DNA from: Anaerovibrio sp. JC8
Lineage (GTDB): Bacteria; Bacillota; Negativicutes; Selenomonadales; Selenomonadaceae
Assembly (NCBI RefSeq): GCF_002100115.1
Contig: NZ_ANBM01000004.1
Coordinates: 62,001-126,000, forward strand
Direction of reading: 5' to 3'
DNA: 64,000 nt
Below the pieces are notes generated by a model, which worked only from the letters and a program-made list of their open reading frames with translations, searched no databases and had not been told where the DNA came from. The position numbers and the translations under genes were made by a program. Positions within the stretch are counted from its first letter, which is position 1. Every line of letters begins with the position of its first letter. Below are positions 18,143-27,141 of the stretch, piece by piece.

Positions 18143-19453
18143 TTACAGGTTCTGTTTAAACTCTTCCAAAGTTGCTAAAGCTCGCTCGGCGATGCGCTGC
18201 TTCTTCAGCTTCTTGTCCCGGATTTTTTCCTTTATCGGGGACATGATACCAAAATTCACGTTCATAGGCTGGAAGTGCTTGGCCGGTGCAGTAGTAATGT
18301 AGTGGCACAAGGAACCGTGGGCGGTTTCCTGCGGGAACACCACCGGCTCCAGCCCATTACAGATACGGGCCGCATTGATGCCAGCCACCAAGCCGGAGGA
18401 AGCGGACTCCACATAGCCCTCTACCCCGGTCATCTGCCCGGCGAAGAACAAATGGTCATTCCCCTTAAACTGCATAGTAGGACGCATGGTTTCCGGAGAA
18501 TTAATAAAGGTATTCCGATGCATAACACCATAGCGGACAAATTCTGCATTTTCCAGTCCCGGAATCATGCCAAACACCCGTCGCTGTTCCGGCCATTTCA
18601 AATGTGTCTGGAAACCTACAATATTGTAAAGGGTTCCATCAGCATTGTCCTGACGGAGCTGAACCACGGCATATGGCAGCCTGCCATCTGCCGGATTTTC
18701 CAGGCCTACCGGCTTCAGCGGGCCGAACAGCAGGGTATCCTCCCCTCTGGAGGCCATTTCCTCCACCGGCATGCAGCCCTCAAAGAATTTTTCCTTTTCA
18801 AAATTATGGGTCGGTGCCTTTTCGGAATTTACCAGCTCTGTCCAAAAAGCATGGTATTCCTCCTTGTTCATTGGGCAGTTGATATAGGCAGCCTCACCCT
18901 TGCCATAACGGGAGGCCTTCCAGGCCTTGGTCATATCCACGGATTCCAGGGTCACAATAGGAGCAGCTGCATCATAAAAATACAGATATTCCTGCCCCAT
19001 GAGCTCACCGATATTCTCAGCCAGCTTCCCCTCAGTCAGCGGACCACTGGCCACGATGGTAACGGCATTTTCCTCGTACGGAATTTCTTCCAGTTCTTTA
19101 TGAATTACATTAATAAGCGGATGGTTGCTGACCTTGTCTGTTATGTACTGACTGAAGCCCAACCTATCCACCGCCAATGCACCACCGGCGGGAACCTTGG
19201 TAGCATCTGCCGCTTCCATAATAATGGAGCCCAGACGGCGCATTTCCTCCTTGAGAACACCTACAGCATTTTCAAGGCCGGCACCCCGAAGGGAGTTGCT
19301 GCAAACAAGCTCCGCAAACAGGTCCGTCTTGTGGGCCGGGGTATTCTTCACCGGGCGCATCTCGTATAAATCAACTTTTATTCCTCTGCTGGCGGCCTGC
19401 CAGGCAGCCTCACTGCCTGCCATGCCGGCGCCAACAACAATTATTTTATCCAT
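18143..19453 (-). CDS. trmFO: Folate/FAD-dependent tRNA (uracil-54) methyltransferase TrmFO
   Basis: TrmFO makes 5-methyluridine at tRNA position 54 using methylenetetrahydrofolate and FADH2. The 436-residue protein opens with the FAD-binding fingerprint [16 protein letters not shown]. It contains the [20 protein letters not shown] block and the late [20 protein letters not shown] motif that define the family. It overlaps the topA stop by 8 bases, as in Bacillus, where topA and trmFO are adjacent. Confidence 0.97.
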   Translation of the reverse strand: MDKIIVVGAGMAGSEAAWQAASRGIKVDLYEMRPVKNTPAHKTDLFAELVCSNSLRGAGLENAVGVLKEEMRRLGSIIMEAADATKVPAGGALAVDRLGFSQYITDKVSNHPLINVIHKELEEIPYEENAVTIVASGPLTEGKLAENIGELMGQEYLYFYDAAAPIVTLESVDMTKAWKASRYGKGEAAYINCPMNKEEYHAFWTELVNSEKAPTHNFEKEKFFEGCMPVEEMASRGEDTLLFGPLKPVGLENPADGRLPYAVVQLRQDNADGTLYNIVGFQTHLKWPEQRRVFGMIPGLENAEFVRYGVMHRNTFINSPETMRPTMQFKGNDHLFFAGQMTGVEGYVESASSGLVAGINAARICNGLEPVVFPQETAHGSLCHYITTAPAKHFQPMNVNFGIMSPIKEKIRDKKLKKQRIAERALATLEEFKQNL

Positions 19454-21761
19454 TCTGTTCCTCTTGTGCTTTTTGGGCCGCCTCTGCCTTTTGGGCCTTC
19501 TTGGCCTGCTTTAAAAGCTCCTTGTTAATTGGATGGTCAATTCTGGTCTTGCAGTCTGCATTGTAGCAATAAATCAGGCCACGGCCATTTCTGTAGTAGT
19601 GCTTCAGCTGCAGTGAACCGCACTCTGGGCATGGCTCCGGAATTGGAGCATCCCAACTGACAAAATCGCACTCAGGATATTTGTTGCAGCCGAAGAAGCC
19701 CTTGCCACGGCGGGATTTTCTCTCCACAATATGACCATCGCACTTAGGGCACTTCACACCTGTATCCTTCAATATAGCCTTGGTATTGCGGCAATCCGGG
19801 AAGCCAGGACATGCCAGGAACTTGCCAAAACGGCCCTGCTTCACTACCATCATACGGCCACAGATATCACATGGCACATCGGAAACCTCCACAGGCAGCT
19901 CCACATGGCCAATGGCCTCGTCTGCCTTTTCCAGGGTTTCGGCAAATGGTCCGTAGAATTCACGCAGAAGATCCGTTTTATCTACCTTGCCCACGGCAAT
20001 GCTGTCCAGCTTGCCCTCCAGATCAGCGGTAAACTTGGCATCTACAATATCCTTGAAGTATTCCTTCAGCATATCCACCACAATATCACCCAGCTCTGTC
20101 GGCTGGAAGGACTTGCTGATACGCTGTACATAGCCTCTTGCCAATATGGTTTCAATAATAGGAGCATAGGTGCTTGGGCGTCCAATCCCCATTTCCTCCA
20201 GAGTCTTAACCAGAGACGCATCATTATAGCGCGGTGGTGGCTCAGTGAAGTGCTGAACAGGATTAACCTTAAAGAGATTAATATCATCACCAACAGCCAT
20301 CTCCGGCAGAATAACATCCTTATCGTTGGTATCTGCCATGGTATAAACGGCTGTAAAGCCGGCAAACCTCATCTTGGAGCCGGTGGATTTCAATGTAAAT
20401 TCGTCCTTGATATTCTTGGCCTTGCCATCATTTTTAATGGTCACAGTAAGTCTGTCAAACAGGGCAGGAACCATCTGGCTGGCCACAAAACGCTGCCAAA
20501 TAAGCTGATACAGCTTGAACTGGTCCTTGCTGAGATATTTCTCAATCTGCTGTGGTACCAGCATGGCACTGGTAGGACGGATAGCCTCATGGGCATCCTG
20601 GGCCTTCTTGCCAACAGAATAAACATTGGCCTTGACCGGATAATATTTCTCCCCAAAGTTTTCCAGAATATATTCCTTGGCTTCCTGCTGGGCCTGCTCG
20701 GAAATACGCACAGAATCGGTACGCATATATGTTATGAGACCCACAGGGCCCTTACGTCCCAAATCAATACCTTCATAGAGCTGCTGAGCAACCATCATGG
20801 TGCGCTTGGAGGTAAAGCCCAGCTTTCTTGCTGCATCCTGCTGAAGGCTGGAGGTGGTAAACGGAGGAGCCGCCTTGCGGGTGGCCTGACGCTCCTTGAT
20901 GTCAGACACCATCCACTTGCAGGCCTCCATTTTCTCCTGAATCTCCTTGGCCTCATCACCCTTGCTGATTTCCAGCTTCTTGCCGTTGATCTGGGAAAGC
21001 TCGGCATCAAACTGATGGGAGGTGCCCTTTTTCAGCTTGGTGCCAATTGTCCAATATTCCACGGAAACGAAATCCCTGATTTCCTTTTCCCTGTCACAAA
21101 TCAGCTTTACAGTAACGGACTGCACACGGCCGGCACTCAGACCCTTTCTGACCTTGCGCCAAAGGAGCGGGCTCAGCTTGTAGCCCACAATACGGTCCAG
21201 CATGCGGCGGGCCTGCTGGGCATCCACCATATCCAGATTAATGGCGTGCGGCTCCTTCACAGCTGCCTGAATAGCCGGCTTGGTTATTTCATTAAATACA
21301 ATACGGCAGTCAGAGCTGCTGTCGATATCAAAAATATGGGCCAAATGCCAGGCAATGGCCTCACCCTCACGGTCCGGGTCGCTTGCCAGATATACTTTAT
21401 CAGCCTTCTTGGCCTCTTTTTTCAGTTCCTTGATAAGGTCACCCTTACCGCGGATATTTATATACTTTGGCTCAAAGTTGTTATCCACGTCAATGGCAAA
21501 CTGGCTTTTGGGAAGGTCACGGAGATGCCCCATGGACGCCTTTACCACATACCCCTTGCCCAAATAACGCTCAATGGTCTTGGCCTTGGTTGGAGACTCC
21601 ACCAGCACAAGGGTACTCTTGGTATCCTTGGACTTCTTTGACTTGGCAGTAGTCTTTTTGGCAGTTTTTCCAGCAGCTTTTTTGGCAGTGGTCTTTTTAG
21701 CAGCAGCTTTCACTGCTGTTGATTTCTTTTTCTTAACGTCTTCATTTTGCGTTGCAGTCAC
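19446..21761 (-). CDS. topA: DNA topoisomerase I with Lys/Ala-rich N-terminal extension
   Basis: TopA relaxes negative supercoils. The 771 residues begin with about 47 residues of Lys/Ala/Thr repeats ([20 protein letters not shown]) before the TOPRIM domain ([18 protein letters not shown]). The catalytic Tyr is in [14 protein letters not shown] near residue 343. Three C-terminal zinc ribbons follow from about residue 630: CDICGRMM...CPGFPDC, CPKCDGH...CNKYPEC and CPECGSL...CYNADC. The basic N-terminal tail is unusual for TopA and resembles that of RpoD in this window. It lies 13 bases after dprA. Confidence 0.97.
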   Translation of the reverse strand: MTATQNEDVKKKKSTAVKAAAKKTTAKKAAGKTAKKTTAKSKKSKDTKSTLVLVESPTKAKTIERYLGKGYVVKASMGHLRDLPKSQFAIDVDNNFEPKYINIRGKGDLIKELKKEAKKADKVYLASDPDREGEAIAWHLAHIFDIDSSSDCRIVFNEITKPAIQAAVKEPHAINLDMVDAQQARRMLDRIVGYKLSPLLWRKVRKGLSAGRVQSVTVKLICDREKEIRDFVSVEYWTIGTKLKKGTSHQFDAELSQINGKKLEISKGDEAKEIQEKMEACKWMVSDIKERQATRKAAPPFTTSSLQQDAARKLGFTSKRTMMVAQQLYEGIDLGRKGPVGLITYMRTDSVRISEQAQQEAKEYILENFGEKYYPVKANVYSVGKKAQDAHEAIRPTSAMLVPQQIEKYLSKDQFKLYQLIWQRFVASQMVPALFDRLTVTIKNDGKAKNIKDEFTLKSTGSKMRFAGFTAVYTMADTNDKDVILPEMAVGDDINLFKVNPVQHFTEPPPRYNDASLVKTLEEMGIGRPSTYAPIIETILARGYVQRISKSFQPTELGDIVVDMLKEYFKDIVDAKFTADLEGKLDSIAVGKVDKTDLLREFYGPFAETLEKADEAIGHVELPVEVSDVPCDICGRMMVVKQGRFGKFLACPGFPDCRNTKAILKDTGVKCPKCDGHIVERKSRRGKGFFGCNKYPECDFVSWDAPIPEPCPECGSLQLKHYYRNGRGLIYCYNADCKTRIDHPINKELLKQAKKAQKAEAAQKAQEEQNG

Positions 21762-21774
21762 AAAATGTCCCCCT

Positions 21775-22878
21775 TTATTTCCTTACATACGAATGAGCCT
21801 CATTACTCTGTATTATCCCCCGTATTTCCATCTGGAGAAGCAAAAAGGCTACGTTGGCAGGGCTGCTGCCATGTAAATTGTATATTATTTCATCAATGGA
21901 TAATGGCTTATCAGGGGTAAGCAGGCTGTAAATACGCTGTTCATCCTCCGATAATGCAAATTTCTTTTCCATATTATCATTTTTTTCTGACAAAGTCTTG
22001 TTTTTTATAAAATCACTGTACTCTGATATTATATCGCTAATGTCAAGTACAAGCTTGGCTCCATGCTGAATCAGCCGGTTGCAGCCAAGACTGCCCTGGG
22101 TAAAAATCCCGGCTGGAACGGCGAAAACATCACGGTTGGAGCTGATGGCATGCTCCACCGTAATAAGGGCACCGCTTCGTTCCGCTGCTTCCACCACCAG
22201 GGTCCCCCGGCACATTCCTGCAATAATGCGGTTGCGGGCCGGAAAGGTATATTTATTGGGCTCGCTGTCGGGAAGGTATTCGGAAATCACAGCCCCCCTC
22301 TCTGCAATTTCCTCCAAAAGCTTTCTGTTGGAACGGGGATAGACCACATTCACCCCACAGCCCAGAACCGCCTCCGTAATTCCATTCACGGACAATGCGC
22401 CTTTATGGCTTTCCGTATCAATACCGTATGCGGCTCCGCTAACAATTGTAATCCCCTGGGATGCCAGCCCGCAGGAAAATCTTTCCGCAGCCGCCCGTCC
22501 ATATGGGCTAATTTTTCGTGACCCCACCATGGCCAGCCGCGGCCATTCATTGTTCAGCTGCCCCTTGTAGAATAAAATATGAGGGGGCTGAAAGATTTCC
22601 TTCAATAAAATAGGGTATGCCTCATCATCCTTATGGACCAGCTTTATATGATTTTTTTGACAGCTTTCCGCCAGTTTCTCCGGACAGCGGGAATTATCAC
22701 GGCGAAATTCCAGGAAGCTGGCTGTTTTATTTTCCGTCAACAGCTTTGTTTCAGCCAGCTCCCCTTCCGTGGCCTGCCAAACTGCCTCCCCGTTTTTAAA
22801 TATCTCCAAAAGCCCTTCTAAAATCCCCGTAGTCATTCCCGGAATATTCTGTAAAACTCCTAAGTAATATTTTTCCAT
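21775..22878 (-). CDS. dprA: DNA-processing protein DprA (Smf)
   Basis: DprA protects incoming single-stranded DNA and loads RecA during transformation. The 367-residue protein has an N-terminal SAM-like helical part and the Rossmann-like DprA core with AMVGSRKISPYGRAAAERFS near residue 115. It also has SGAAYGIDTESHKGAL, AVLGCGVNVVYPRSNRKL and the GALITVEHA motif. A C-terminal winged-helix part (DKPLSIDEIIYNL) is present. The gene order dprA-topA-trmFO is widely conserved in Firmicutes. Confidence 0.95.
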   Translation of the reverse strand: MEKYYLGVLQNIPGMTTGILEGLLEIFKNGEAVWQATEGELAETKLLTENKTASFLEFRRDNSRCPEKLAESCQKNHIKLVHKDDEAYPILLKEIFQPPHILFYKGQLNNEWPRLAMVGSRKISPYGRAAAERFSCGLASQGITIVSGAAYGIDTESHKGALSVNGITEAVLGCGVNVVYPRSNRKLLEEIAERGAVISEYLPDSEPNKYTFPARNRIIAGMCRGTLVVEAAERSGALITVEHAISSNRDVFAVPAGIFTQGSLGCNRLIQHGAKLVLDISDIISEYSDFIKNKTLSEKNDNMEKKFALSEDEQRIYSLLTPDKPLSIDEIIYNLHGSSPANVAFLLLQMEIRGIIQSNEAHSYVRK

Positions 22879-22973
22879 ATATATTCAACCTCTATACTTT
22901 AGTTTGTAAATATATAATAGTAAATATTTTACTTTTTGTTAAGAGTTTTTATATATTTTATTAACAATATAAC

Positions 22974-23010
22974 AAAAGCAGGCTGCAATAAATTACAGCC
23001 CGCCCCAAAA
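22974..23010 (-). terminator. Terminator after pncB and the small ORF
   Basis: The minus-strand stem GCGGGCTG / CAGCCTGC, with a 10-base AT-rich loop, is followed by TTTTGTT. It lies just after the small ORF that follows pncB. It isolates dprA, which must have its promoter in the AT-rich stretch 22880-22970. Confidence 0.7.
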
Positions 23011-23015
23011 ATACA

Positions 23016-23093
23016 TTATTTTGTAAAAAGCTTGTCCCAATATGCATAGAGTACCATCAGGAACACCAGTATTAAGATGATAACATCACCCAT
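23016..23093 (-). CDS. Possible 25-residue membrane peptide downstream of pncB
   Basis: An ATG at 23093, three bases after the pncB stop, opens a 25-codon frame ending in TAA. The peptide is MGDVIILILVFLMVLYAY then WDKLFTK: one hydrophobic helix, an aromatic belt and a basic end, like known bacterial single-helix micropeptides. It sits between the pncB stop and a terminator, so it would be co-transcribed. A GAGG sequence lies about 14 bases upstream, rather far. No homologue is recognised. Confidence 0.45.
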   Translation of the reverse strand: MGDVIILILVFLMVLYAYWDKLFTK

Positions 23094-23096
23094 AGC

Positions 23097-24152
23097 TTAA
23101 TCCACATCCTCAAGTCTTGGGTTGTCGCTAAATGCCCGGCCAGCCTTGGCACATGGCTTGCCGTTAACCAATACAATGTCGGCAGTGAAATCCGCATTGG
23201 TAGCAAAGATGTTGCTGCCCACAGCATATACATCTACAGGAACATTATTGGTCTCAAAGAGACGGATACGCTCAGGATTGAAGCCACCGGAAACCATGAT
23301 TTTTACATGGTTAAAGCCCTCTGCATCCAGTGCCTCACGGACATTGCGAACCAGCTGCTCGTTTACGCCGGTTGGCTTAAAGTGACCCATCTGACCAATA
23401 AGGGACTTGTCCACCATCTTGTCGGAGGTATCAAGGCGCACACCGTATAGCTTGTCACCCAAAGCACGGGCTACCTTCAGGCTGGTGCCAACACAGTCGT
23501 TATTGAAATCCACCAAGGCTACACGGCCGATTTTAGGGTCGATGTACTTATCAAACATTTCCGTTGCCTTCAGTGTATCACCGCCGCAGGCTGCAATAAG
23601 GGCATGTGGAATGGTACCAGCTGCCTCAATTCCCCAGGTCAGGGCATTGGCAGGAGTGGAAACATTGGTCATGCCGCCGATTTTGGCTGCATATCCGTCC
23701 CCCTTCTGAACCGCATAATGGTCAAAGCGGGAAGGGAAGAACAATACCGGCTTGCCGTTGGCTGCCTCAACAGCCTTGGCACAGTTGGTGGCCACCTTGG
23801 TCTGGCGGGCAATAATACCCAGATATACGGTTTCCAGATGGCTGAAATCCGCCAGATCACCTTCAATGGTCATAACGGTTTCCCACGGCTCGATTTTATC
23901 TCCGTCATGAAGGGCACGGATTTTTATCCGCTCCGGATGATAAGCACAACGCTTAATGAGGGCAATGGCCTCGTCAATACCACAGAGGGTAGCATAATCA
24001 CGCTGGAAAATCTGCATGGTTACTGTTGGATGATAATCAGCGTGGTTCAGAATCTCCTGGGTGCGGAGAAAATATATGTCACTGTACAATCCGCTCTTAA
24101 TCTCATCTACCGGAAAATCAAAGCTTTCTGGATTAAGCCGCTTCTTAGTCAT
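23097..24152 (-). CDS. pncB: Nicotinate phosphoribosyltransferase
   Basis: PncB converts nicotinate and PRPP to nicotinate mononucleotide in NAD salvage. The 351-residue protein belongs to the shorter class. It shows YSDIYFLRTQEILNHADYHP near the start, FFPSRFDHYAVQKGDGYAAK (substrate region), GTIPHALIAACGGDTLKATE, and the phosphate-binding KIMVSGGFNPERIRLF. The upstream 24153-24281 gap is shared with the divergent plus-strand gene and should hold both promoters. Confidence 0.93.
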   Translation of the reverse strand: MTKKRLNPESFDFPVDEIKSGLYSDIYFLRTQEILNHADYHPTVTMQIFQRDYATLCGIDEAIALIKRCAYHPERIKIRALHDGDKIEPWETVMTIEGDLADFSHLETVYLGIIARQTKVATNCAKAVEAANGKPVLFFPSRFDHYAVQKGDGYAAKIGGMTNVSTPANALTWGIEAAGTIPHALIAACGGDTLKATEMFDKYIDPKIGRVALVDFNNDCVGTSLKVARALGDKLYGVRLDTSDKMVDKSLIGQMGHFKPTGVNEQLVRNVREALDAEGFNHVKIMVSGGFNPERIRLFETNNVPVDVYAVGSNIFATNADFTADIVLVNGKPCAKAGRAFSDNPRLEDVD

Positions 24153-24281
24153 AAAATATGCCTCCTAAAAATTAAACTGGTTTTCAGCACTAATTAAAGA
24201 AACCAGCTTTATTTAATCTCGTACTGTCTTATGATACAATGAAAACATCAATAAACGCAAATGAAATAAGGAGTTTTTCCC

Positions 24282-24641
24282 ATGGACAGCAAAATAATAG
24301 CCTTATCCACTGCCAATACAACGGACATGGAGGAAGAATTAAAGGCCATCAGGGTTTCCTCCCGGGGCATAGAAATAATGAAGGAAAAGCTGGTTTTTCG
24401 CTGCTTTAAAATTACAGACGTGGACACCAGGGCCGCCAACATCCTGAAGCAGACCATGCTAAGCCAGGGGGCTGAGGCCGCCGTATCCGCAGGAACCGTA
24501 AATCTCAGTGTTCCCCATACAGACGTGATAGTAGGGGCCACCCTGCACCAGCTGAGAAAGGCTGTATTCCGCCTAAAGGAGCAGCCCTGGGGATTAAAGG
24601 CCATTGCCGACAGCATTGAAAAAGAGTTTTTAAATATCTAG
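24282..24641 (+). CDS. Stand-alone homologue of the N-terminal extension of some dihydropteroate synthases
   Basis: The 119-residue protein resembles the roughly 110-residue extension found in front of the catalytic barrel in many clostridial FolP proteins. Telling pieces are DVDTRAANILKQTMLSQGAE, AAVSAGTVNLSV and LKEQPWGLKAIADSIEKEF. The catalytic barrel is absent. An AAGGAG sequence lies upstream of the ATG, and a TATGATACAAT sequence at 24230-24240 is a possible -10. It is followed 74 bases later by folB, so a folate role is likely. No frame continuing into a FolP barrel is visible. Confidence 0.7.
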   Translation: MDSKIIALSTANTTDMEEELKAIRVSSRGIEIMKEKLVFRCFKITDVDTRAANILKQTMLSQGAEAAVSAGTVNLSVPHTDVIVGATLHQLRKAVFRLKEQPWGLKAIADSIEKEFLNI

Positions 24642-24715
24642 TTTTTAAGCAGGAAAAAGAATTCCTTTGGCGAAGTAATCACTATATGAGAATATAATCT
24701 AAGGAGTTGATTTTC

Positions 24716-25078
24716 GTGGCAAAAATTAGAATAGTAAACATGATGTTTTACGGTTTTCACGGCCAGTACGAGTACGAGCGTGAGCAGGGCCAGAAATTCT
24801 ACTTTGATGTGGAAGTAACCACCAAGACCGACAAGGTAGTGGATAGTGATGACGTGGCTGACACCATCAATTCCAGCACCATTTACTCCATAGTAAAGGA
24901 TGCAGTAGAAAACAAGAAATTCCATCTGCTGCAGGCTCTGGGCGGCCATATTGGTGATAAGCTCATTGCCCACAGCCCTGTTGTGGCCGAGGTTAAGGTA
25001 ACCATCCGCAAGCAGTATGTACCTATCTCCGGTGCCCTGGACTATGTTGAGGTTGAGGTTACCCGCACAGCTGAATAA
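24716..25078 (+). CDS. folB: Dihydroneopterin aldolase FolB
   Basis: FolB cleaves dihydroneopterin in folate synthesis. The GTG start at 24716 gives 120 residues and has AAGGAG nine bases upstream; the longer TTG frame would start right at that site. Family motifs are MMFYGFHGQYEYEREQGQKF, then FDVEV, and a central DTINSSTIYSIVKDAVE. The end VTIRKQYVPISGALDYVEVE is typical. A terminator follows at once. Confidence 0.94.
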   Translation: MAKIRIVNMMFYGFHGQYEYEREQGQKFYFDVEVTTKTDKVVDSDDVADTINSSTIYSIVKDAVENKKFHLLQALGGHIGDKLIAHSPVVAEVKVTIRKQYVPISGALDYVEVEVTRTAE

Positions 25079-25092
25079 TGAATGCATTTTTA

Positions 25093-25123
25093 AGGACCTG
25101 TACTTCCCGGTGCAGGTCTTTTT
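25093..25123 (+). terminator. Terminator of the folB transcript
   Basis: The stem GACCTGTAC / GTGCAGGTC, with a small loop, is followed by TTTTTATT 15-45 bases after the folB stop. Confidence 0.85.
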
Positions 25124-25151
25124 ATTGCTGCAAAAACACAATTTTTATCGA

Positions 25152-25180
25152 CAAAAAAAGACGGAGCATTTAGCTCCGCC
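25152..25180 (-). terminator. Terminator of the NlpC/P60 gene
   Basis: The minus-strand stem GGCGGAGC / GCTCCGTC, with loop TAAAT, is followed by seven T residues, just after the hydrolase stop codon. It converges with the folB terminator. Confidence 0.88.
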
Positions 25181-25190
25181 AAAAGAAGTT

Positions 25191-25853
25191 TTAAATTACT
25201 CTGCGTGCGCCGATGTAGCAGGAGCCCCAGTAACCACTGTACAGGGAATCTACAGCAACACCACGGCTGGAAGATGCATTAATGAAGGAACCATCGCCGA
25301 GATAGATACCAACATGGGATGCACCATAATCGTAAGTGGAGAAGAATACCAGATCACCTGGGATCAACTCACCACGGGATACTGGCATGCCAACCTCATA
25401 CTGTGCATCTGCAGTGCGTGGAAGATAAATTCCAGCATTGGCAAATACATAGCGTACATAACCGGAACAATCAAAACCACCTGGAGACGTACCACCGAAC
25501 ACATAAGGTACACCAATGTAGTTCATTGAATCGGAAATGATACGGCGGGAAATGGAATTAAAGCTACGGCTAACCTGTGGCATCTCCCTACCCATCAAAG
25601 CGGTGTAGGTAGAAGGGCCAACCAGACCATCAGCATCAAGACCCAGATTGCTCTGGAACATCTTTACTGCTTCCACAGTAGCCGGTCCAAAATCACCATC
25701 AGCTGAAACATCATATCCAAGGTTAGCTAACTGACCCTGAATTTCTGCTACCTCACTTCCCTGGTCTCCCATACGAAACGCGGAAGCGTTGCACACGGAA
25801 AAAACGCACACAAACATCATGGATAGCGCAAATATGCGCATAAACTTACCCAA
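25191..25853 (-). CDS. Secreted peptidoglycan hydrolase: PG-binding plus NlpC/P60
   Basis: The 220-residue protein has a signal peptide (about 1-25, ending SVCNASAF). A peptidoglycan-binding type 1 domain follows at about 28-88 (GSEVAEIQGQLANLGYDVSA). The C-terminal NlpC/P60 peptidase domain has the catalytic Cys in FDCSGYVRYVF and His in ASHVGIYLGDGSF. Such enzymes cut D-Glu-meso-diaminopimelate bonds in stem peptides. The TTG start at 25853 has AGGAG seven bases upstream; a later ATG is in frame. Its leader is a c-di-AMP riboswitch, tying expression to wall and osmotic status. Confidence 0.93.
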   Translation of the reverse strand: MGKFMRIFALSMMFVCVFSVCNASAFRMGDQGSEVAEIQGQLANLGYDVSADGDFGPATVEAVKMFQSNLGLDADGLVGPSTYTALMGREMPQVSRSFNSISRRIISDSMNYIGVPYVFGGTSPGGFDCSGYVRYVFANAGIYLPRTADAQYEVGMPVSRGELIPGDLVFFSTYDYGASHVGIYLGDGSFINASSSRGVAVDSLYSGYWGSCYIGARRVI

Positions 25854-25871
25854 AAAGACACTCCTCTCTCT

Positions 25872-26014
25872 ATGCGCCTACGAGGTTAGCTGTCGGGTTA
25901 GGGTTGAGAAAGACTACCCTTTAAGATCCACTTATGCAGCATCCTTGCTGCAACAGCTGATTTTCATTCACCCCAAAAATTTGGTTCCCCCGCTCCATGG
26001 GCTGGATTAGGCTT
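25872..26014 (-). ncRNA. Cyclic di-AMP riboswitch (ydaO/yuaA type)
   Basis: The minus strand carries the conserved blocks of this class in order: GGAGCGGGGGAACCAA, GGGGTGAATGAAAATC, GCAAGGATGCTGCATAAG, GGGTAGTCTTTCTCAACCC, and the 3' hallmark AACCCGACAGCTAACCTCG then TAGGC. It lies immediately before the NlpC/P60 gene. Riboswitches of this class usually switch such wall hydrolases off when c-di-AMP is high. A TATAAT near 26035 may be the -10 of its promoter. Confidence 0.93.
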
Positions 26015-26059
26015 TATTATAGATATGTATGCCCATTATATTAGATTGTAAAATGCTAT

Positions 26060-26408
26060 GAGTGATCAATAAGCCGAGTTCTGTTACGCAAAAGCGGTGA
26101 CAATCATTTATCTGGACTGCCAGTTGCCTGACAGCTCTAGCGACACACCCGGAAGGTCAGCGGGCCGCCTCATATCCTTCCCTATTCGGTCTTGCTCCAT
26201 GTGGGGTTTATCAAGCCAGCCAGTCACCTGACTGCTGGTGCGCTCTTACCGCACCTTTCCACCCTTACCCGGCGAACCGGGCGGTTTCCTTTTCTATGAC
26301 ACTTTCCCTAAGGTCACCCTCGCTGGACGTTATCCAGCACACTGCCCTGTGGAGCCCGGACTTTCCTCAAACTACAAACATAGTCAGCGATTGTCTTTCA
26401 CGCTCATA
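26060..26408 (-). ncRNA. rnpB: RNase P RNA, bacterial class A
   Basis: RNase P RNA matures tRNA 5' ends. The minus strand shows the 5' catalytic core GAGGAAAGTCCGGGCTCC, the P7/P10 region with GGTGGAAAGGTGCGGTAAGA, a loop equivalent to the CCA-binding GGTAAGGG, and the 3' core ACAGAACTCGGCTTATTGATC. Its length of about 350 nt is normal. A perfect consensus promoter lies just upstream. The exact ends are approximate. Confidence 0.95.
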
Positions 26409-26416
26409 ACACCGTA

Positions 26417-26445
26417 ATTATATCACCATGAAAAAATGGTGTCAA
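26417..26445 (-). promoter_or_regulatory. Consensus housekeeping promoter of rnpB
   Basis: TTGACA (26440-26445), a 17-base spacer and TATAAT (26417-26422) on the minus strand match the sigma-A consensus at all 12 positions. The expected start is about 26408-26410, directly at the RNase P RNA 5' end. Confidence 0.93.
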
Positions 26446-26487
26446 ATTATATAGGTCAAAATTGGTCATATAATGATATTGTGCTGG

Positions 26488-27138
26488 TTACCTTTTGATA
26501 ATATTGAGTAATTTCTGTATTTTTTGTTCGATATCCTCAGCCTGTGTAATTTCAGTGACTACAGCCATATTTCGGGCACCATGTTCCCATACATGAAAAA
26601 TATTTTGGGCTTTTATGCCACCAATTGCTACAAATGGCACAGAAGAATTTTTCGCTGCATATTCCACGTAGGAAAAGCCCACTGGCTCAGCAGTGGCCTT
26701 GGTTTGCGTTGCAAAGACCGGTCCCACTCCCACATAGTCAATAATATCTTTTAGCTTATTTGCTGCCTCCAATTGGGTCGGAGAATGGGTCGAAAGTCCG
26801 ATAACCATGTCTTTACCCACTAATTGTCTGACAATTTCGACAGGCAAATCATCCTGCCCCACATGAATTCCATCGGCTTCAACTGCCATGGCCAAATCCA
26901 CAAAATCATCAATTATTAAGGCTGCACCATACTCACGGGTCAGCTTTCTAAGCTCAAGGCATTCCTCATATCGGGCCAGTCCGCTCTTTTCCTTTTCCCG
27001 ATACTGGACGAAGCGAATTCCAGCCTCCAGCATTGCCTTGACCACCTGATAATTACTGCGTCCCAGAGAATTTTTCTCCGATGTAATCCCATAAATTGGA
27101 AAGCCTTTAAATAGGGCCATAGTCTCCTGTCGTTTCAT
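26488..27138 (-). CDS. thiE: Thiamine-phosphate synthase
   Basis: ThiE joins the pyrimidine and thiazole halves of thiamine. The 216-residue TIM-barrel protein shows the family motifs FVQYREKEKSG (Q-x-R-x-K), DDFVDLAMAVEADGIHVGQD, IGLSTHSPTQLEAA and VGPVFATQTKATAEPVG. It starts three bases after the Nif3-like gene stop, so it is in an operon with nif3 and trmK. No TPP riboswitch precedes it. Confidence 0.93.
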   Translation of the reverse strand: MKRQETMALFKGFPIYGITSEKNSLGRSNYQVVKAMLEAGIRFVQYREKEKSGLARYEECLELRKLTREYGAALIIDDFVDLAMAVEADGIHVGQDDLPVEIVRQLVGKDMVIGLSTHSPTQLEAANKLKDIIDYVGVGPVFATQTKATAEPVGFSYVEYAAKNSSVPFVAIGGIKAQNIFHVWEHGARNMAVVTEITQAEDIEQKIQKLLNIIKR

Positions 27139-27141
27139 GAT

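Noticed and set aside
19731-21641. A 636-codon open frame on plus, antisense to topA
   Set aside because: It mirrors topA exactly, has no Shine-Dalgarno and no recognisable domain. Open antisense frames are a by-product of codon use in topA, whose product is certain.
26446-27138. TPP riboswitch upstream of thiE
   Set aside because: thiE starts three bases after the Nif3-like gene stop, and no CTGAGA or ACCTGATC blocks occur nearby.
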